From: Streptomyces kurssanovii
GTDB taxonomy: Bacteria; Actinomycetota; Actinomycetes; Streptomycetales; Streptomycetaceae
NCBI RefSeq assembly: GCF_014649695.1
Contig: NZ_BMTN01000031.1
Coordinates: 1 to 55,401, forward strand
DNA: 55,401 bases
Direction: 5' to 3'
Part shown: one piece after another, positions 52,036 to 55,401 of the stretch
Position numbering within the stretch: position 1 is the stretch's first letter
Layout: every line of letters begins with the position of its first letter
Translations under genes and position numbers: made by a program
Notes under the pieces: model-generated
What the model saw: the letters and a program-made list of their open reading frames with translations, nothing else
What the model was told of the DNA's origin: nothing
Database searches by the model: none

Positions 52036-52602
52036 GGTCAGGAGGTCATGGGCCGACCTGGGATCAGTTTGGTGTGTGGGCTGGTTCGAGCGGCACGGTC
52101 GCCTCGGTTGTAGACAGGAAGCCTGAGGGGCTGGTCGAGGGGGCGTTCCGGCCTGCGGTTCTATCAGTTGACGGGGCGACTGGTCAGGTCGTCCGTGTCC
52201 AACGCCCACGGCCCGCGACAGGTCATTGGCGAGGGTCGTGGCGGTGGACCGGTCGCCGCGCAGCCCGGTCCGGTACCCCTCGCGGCGGGCGGTCCTCGGG
52301 GGCGGCGCGTACGGAGCGGTGCCAGACGTACTCGGCAGGGCGCTGGTCGGTGCGGGAGAGGGGCACCAACTGGTCCAAGAGGCGCTGAAGGATTTCCACT
52401 CCAAGTGAACCGGAAAGTCCCGCTCCGGGGCCGGTATCGGCCCCGGAGCGTGGTGCGTCGCGGCGCCGGGCCGGCCATGGTCCGCGTCCTGCACGTTTGC
52501 CCGGGGAGCGCGGTGGAAGAGTCGACCCCGAGACCGGCCGGCCGAGTCGCTGGCGGGACGGCCCATTCTCCTCGACGTCCTGAACAGAACAGGAGCCCGC
52601 CG
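52036..52602. other. Region without a confident gene
   Basis: 567 bp with several short frames on both strands. A plus-strand frame ending ...RALVGAGEGHQLVQEALKDFHSK at 52408 stops 13 bp before a perfect hairpin (52422-52449), so it may be the 3' end of a lost gene; a minus-strand frame overlaps it. Neither could be assigned. Probably degraded DNA between insertion-sequence remnants. Confidence 0.4.
52422..52449. terminator. Perfect 12-bp hairpin
   Basis: GCTCCGGGGCCG (52422-52433), loop GTAT, CGGCCCCGGAGC (52438-52449). A classic GC-rich terminator shape, shortly after a possible plus-strand gene end at 52408. Confidence 0.6.
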
Positions 52603-53019
52603 TTGCGCATCTACGCCCAGACTCCCGCACGCCGGAACCGCCAGGTGCTCGTGGACCTTTTGGCCGTGGCCCTGATCGCCCTCACGGTGTGGGCGGCATT
52701 CTTCGTCCGTGAGGTGATCATGCTGCTTGCCGAGCCGGGGCGGAAGGTCGAGAGCTCCGGAGACGGCCTTGCCGAGGAACTCGGCAACGTCGGGGACGCG
52801 GCGTCAGACGTGCCGCTCATCGGCGACGTTCTGAAGCAGCCGCTCCAGTCCGCAGCCGACGCCAGTACCGGCTTCGCGGACGCCGGCGCATCGCTCCAGG
52901 AGACCGTCGCCCAGGTCGCCGACGTGACGGCCACGGCTCTCATCGTCATCCCCGTGCTCCTCATCCTGGCTCTATGGCTCCTCCCGCGCCTGCTCTGGAT
53001 CTCGACCTGGCTGCGGTAA
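52603..53019 (+). CDS. Two-helix membrane protein, probably C-terminally truncated
   Basis: 138 residues from TTG 52603 with AGGAG 7 nt upstream. It begins LRIYAQTPARRNRQVLVDLLAVALIALTVWAAFFV, a membrane helix. A soluble middle with Ala/Asp/Gly-rich repeats (ELGNVGDAASDVPLIGDVLKQPLQSAADASTGFADAG) is followed by a second helix (ATALIVIPVLLILALWLLP). It resembles a Streptomyces membrane protein family whose members, as I recall, continue past the second helix for some tens of residues. Here it stops at 53019, just before an IS701 fragment at about 53,036, so the end was probably lost. Confidence 0.6.
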   Translation: MRIYAQTPARRNRQVLVDLLAVALIALTVWAAFFVREVIMLLAEPGRKVESSGDGLAEELGNVGDAASDVPLIGDVLKQPLQSAADASTGFADAGASLQETVAQVADVTATALIVIPVLLILALWLLPRLLWISTWLR

Positions 53020-53035
53020 GACGCGCCGTGCTCGC

Positions 53036-53708
53036 CGGACCGGCTGTTCTGCCACGTCTACGGCCGCGCGAAGACGGCCTCGCAGTTCACCCCCGGCTGG
53101 CCGCACTCGTTCGTCGCGGTGCTGGAAACGGGCGCCACGTTCTCGACCGCGATCCTGGACGCAGTCCGCCTGGGGCCGGCCGACGACGTCACCGCAGTCA
53201 CCGCTGAACAGCTCCGAGAAGTCGTCGAACGGCTCATCACCCCGGACATCGTCATCGTGTCCGATGCCGACTACGACGTCACCCGCCTCGCCTGGGTCCT
53301 GCGGGACCGGCCCGTCGAGCTCGTGGGCCGGGTCCGATCCGACCGCGTCATGCGGCTGCCGAAACCGCCCCGGTTATCGGGGATGAACGGACGACCGCCC
53401 AAGCACGGCCGGGAGTACCGCTCCACCAAGCCGGCGACCTGGCCCGAGGCGGCGGTCGTCACCCGAACCGACACGCGAACTACGGCAGACCGGGACTCAG
53501 GCCCGGGACCGGAGCCATCCGCGGCTGACACACCGGGCCGCCTGGCTGGGGCACGAGGGCGAACTCCCGGTGATCGAAGGCACCTTGATCCGACTCAAGA
53601 TCGAGCACCTGTCGAAGGACCGCGAGGCACCGGCGGTCTGGCTGTGGTCTTCCAGGACCGGCTCCACCGACGAGGACGTCGACCGAGGAACGCGCCGGCG
53701 GCGGGGTA
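53036..53708 (+). pseudogene. IS701-family transposase fragment, frameshifted
   Basis: The plus strand encodes RLFCHVYGRAKTASQFTPGW, ILDAVRLGPADDVTAVTAEQ, IVSDADYDVTRLAWVLRDRP and LPKPPRLSGMNGRPPKHG, all typical of IS701 transposases. A small deletion lies before IVSD, and a frameshift near 53,525 leads to LTHRAAWLGHEGELPVIEGT and DREAPAVWLWSSRTGST. The N-terminal third and the C-terminus are absent. It has cut into the membrane protein gene on its left. Confidence 0.8.
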
Positions 53709-53712
53709 CGTA

Positions 53713-53748
53713 GCAAACCCTCCTGGCTGTCCGGCCAGGAGGGTTTGC
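53713..53748. terminator. Perfect 15-bp hairpin next to IS701 remnant
   Basis: GCAAACCCTCCTGGC (53713-53727) and GCCAGGAGGGTTTGC (53734-53748) pair perfectly around TGTCCG. It directly follows the transposase fragment. It is less GC-rich than other hairpins in the window and could be a terminator or an old element end. The remaining bases up to 53960 show no gene. Confidence 0.6.
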
Positions 53749-53960
53749 CGCGATCACCGAGAAGGCGGACGTGCCTCCCCGCAGGGGCTCCTCGGTGGCT
53801 CAGGTCTGCATGCGACGCCCAAGTCCACCTCGCGGGGACTTCGTCCGGGCGCTCGACGAAGTGACCGGGTTCGCAACAGGCTCCGGCGCGCACGAGGGCG
53901 ACGTCCGAAACGCGGCCCGACCGAGGCACCCCGGGTGGTCCGGCACGGCCTCGCTGCGCG

Positions 53961-54851
53961 TCAGCGCCGCAGCAGCATCTTCATCCGCTTGCCCTCGCGG
54001 GACTCGGCGAGGGTGTCCCAGAGCTTCTTCGAGCTGGTGGAGGTGTAGACGCCGGGCGCACCCTGCTCACCGCAGCCCTCGCCGTACGACACGATGCCGA
54101 TCTGGTACGTACGGCCTGCGACCTTGCGGAACAGCGGTCCGCCGCTGTCACCCTGGCAGGAGTCCTTGCCCTCGACACCCGCGCAGACGTTGACGGCCTT
54201 GTTGTAGCCCGGGTACGTCGCCGTGCACTCGGCGTGCGAGAGCAGCGGCACCTTCACGCCGCGCAGCCGGTCGGGGAAACTGGGTACCTCGGTGTCAGTG
54301 TTGCCCCAGCCGATCACCGTCGCCTGCGCGCCGGGGCGGAGCAGGGCGTCGGTGCCGGCGGTCGGCATCTTCACGGCGGCGGTGCCGGTGACCGGCTTGG
54401 CGAGCTCCAGCAGCGCCAGGTCGTACGCCTCGTCCCCCTTGACGTAGCGGGGGTGCGAGACGATGCTCCGCACGTTGCGCAACTGCCCCTGGCGCTTGTC
54501 GGACAGCACGGTCCGGCCGACCGTGACCTCGAGCTGCTTCGGCTTGGTGCCCGTCACACAGTGCGCGGCCGTCAGCACCACGGTGTCGCTGATCAGGCTG
54601 CCGCCGCAGAACTGGCGATCGGCCGGGTTCTTGGAGCCCTTGCTCAGCAGGGCCGCCATCCAGGGGTGGGCGCCGTTGGACTGCTCCACCCCACCGATAA
54701 TCCTGACGCCGGGCCTCGTCCGCTCCTCGTCGGGTGCGGTCTGCGCCGTGGCCGAGGTGACGGCCGATCCGACAAGGGCCAGCGCCGCGCTCGCCACCAG
54801 CCCGGCGGAGGTTATCCGGCGAAGGCGGTGGCGGCTCGGGGAAACACTCAT
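53961..54851 (-). CDS. Secreted trypsin-like serine protease
   Basis: 296 residues from ATG 54851. A signal peptide (RRITSAGLVASAALALVGSAVTSATAQ) is followed by a short propeptide and the mature start IIGG (51-54). Triad: His97 (TAAHC), Asp144 (YDLALLEL) and Ser236 (GDSGGP). Asp230 sits six residues before Ser236 at the bottom of the S1 pocket, so cleavage after Arg or Lys is expected. Three Cys pairs are present. It has no wall-anchor signal and should be released. Distinct from the LAETG protease at 50802. Confidence 0.87.
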   Translation of the reverse strand: MSVSPSRHRLRRITSAGLVASAALALVGSAVTSATAQTAPDEERTRPGVRIIGGVEQSNGAHPWMAALLSKGSKNPADRQFCGGSLISDTVVLTAAHCVTGTKPKQLEVTVGRTVLSDKRQGQLRNVRSIVSHPRYVKGDEAYDLALLELAKPVTGTAAVKMPTAGTDALLRPGAQATVIGWGNTDTEVPSFPDRLRGVKVPLLSHAECTATYPGYNKAVNVCAGVEGKDSCQGDSGGPLFRKVAGRTYQIGIVSYGEGCGEQGAPGVYTSTSSKKLWDTLAESREGKRMKMLLRR

Positions 54852-55401
54852 GGGGGTTGGTCTCCACTTCTGATTACGGACGCCGAAGGGCCTGACTCGC
54901 AAGGTCGTTGACCCGTCGGCACTGTCGAGTCATCAGAGGGGCAAACTACGCGGGAGGTTCACTCGAATCCGGAGGTTTTCCAGTGCCGGGCCCTCAGATC
55001 GGCGGGCTCGTGGTGCCGGCAGATCACCGCCCCGTTGCCGGTCGTCGTCCCGCAGTGGACCAGGCCGCACACGGCCCACCGTTCGCCGCGTCAGCGGCCC
55101 GGCGCAGCGGCCCGGCCTGCGGTCACTGCCGGAAACGGCCGCGTGTGGGGCAGGTTTGGCCGGTCCCACCTGGAGCATGTGCCGGAACGAGCCGATGTAG
55201 CGGGCCTGTTCCCGTCCATGCAGCGACGTTCATCGGCTGTGCGCGTGTCGCGTGTCCGTGCCCGGCTCCCGCGGGGTTCCGCGGCGATCTCCCCGGTGCT
55301 AAAGCGGGACGTGGATGTCTAGGACGGGTCCGACGGCACGAGGGGGCGATGCGTCCAGACTCTCCAGGACATGGAGCATCGGTACGTTCTGCGCAGCGAC
55401 C
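54852..55401. other. Window end, no confident gene
   Basis: 550 bp. It holds the promoter region of the protease gene. A minus-strand frame at 54959-55072 reads VCGLVHCGTTTGNGAVICRH and onward with a Cys/His pattern, possibly the end of a small zinc-binding protein or a remnant. An ATG near 55372 opens a frame that leaves the window. No other feature is seen. Confidence 0.35.

Overview
The window looks like the chromosome of a high-GC actinomycete, most probably Streptomyces or a close relative. Codon third positions are almost all G or C. It carries families typical of streptomycetes: an SCO2400-type zinc-ribbon protein, a PAS-GAF-PP2C-ATPase phosphatase, a TioE-like MerR regulator, a class F sortase, DUF4235/DUF3618/holin-like genes, and a secreted protease with an LAETG sortase signal. 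No rRNA, tRNA or CRISPR array was seen.

Layout. 1-224: the end of a decayed IS21 element. 221-8792: an AcoR-type activator, divergent from an operon of a zinc alcohol dehydrogenase and a complete polyol/sugar-type ABC importer with two different ATPases. 8807-17525: mixed regulatory and housekeeping genes, interrupted by a composite pseudogene of LacI, GH31 and GH3 pieces. 17658-21549: membrane and cell-envelope genes (YihY, DUF4235/DUF3618/holin-like operon, class F sortase pair). 21747-24224: a divergent nickel/cobalt pair, NmtR repressor and CtpJ-like P1B-4 ATPase, with a clear operator between them. 24354-29444: three same-strand genes with no known joint role (DUF4246 oxygenase-like protein, ATP-grasp ligase, CocE-type hydrolase). 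29561-30493: a folE fragment and a ferredoxin reductase fragment meeting head to head.

30590-44119 is the best-defined system: a steroid C/D-ring (HIP) degradation cluster matching the KstR2 regulon of mycobacteria and rhodococci. It has fadE33-fadE32-fadE31-echA on the minus strand, divergent from fadE30-ipdF-kstR2-fadA6, then ipdC-ipdB-ipdA-echA20 on the minus strand, divergent from two short-chain dehydrogenases. Both divergent promoters carry a sequence close to the known KstR2 palindrome. The HIP-CoA ligase gene fadD3 is not in the window. The cluster lies between scarred DNA: the folE/reductase junction on the left and transposase remnants on the right.

44120-55401 is an accessory region rich in transposase remnants (IS630, IS5-like, IS701). 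Between them are a polysaccharide lyase, a two-component system, two secreted trypsin-fold proteases (one with an LAETG wall-anchor signal, flanked by inverted IS630 remnants) and small membrane proteins. The repeated chimeric junctions indicate a region undergoing deletion and gene decay.
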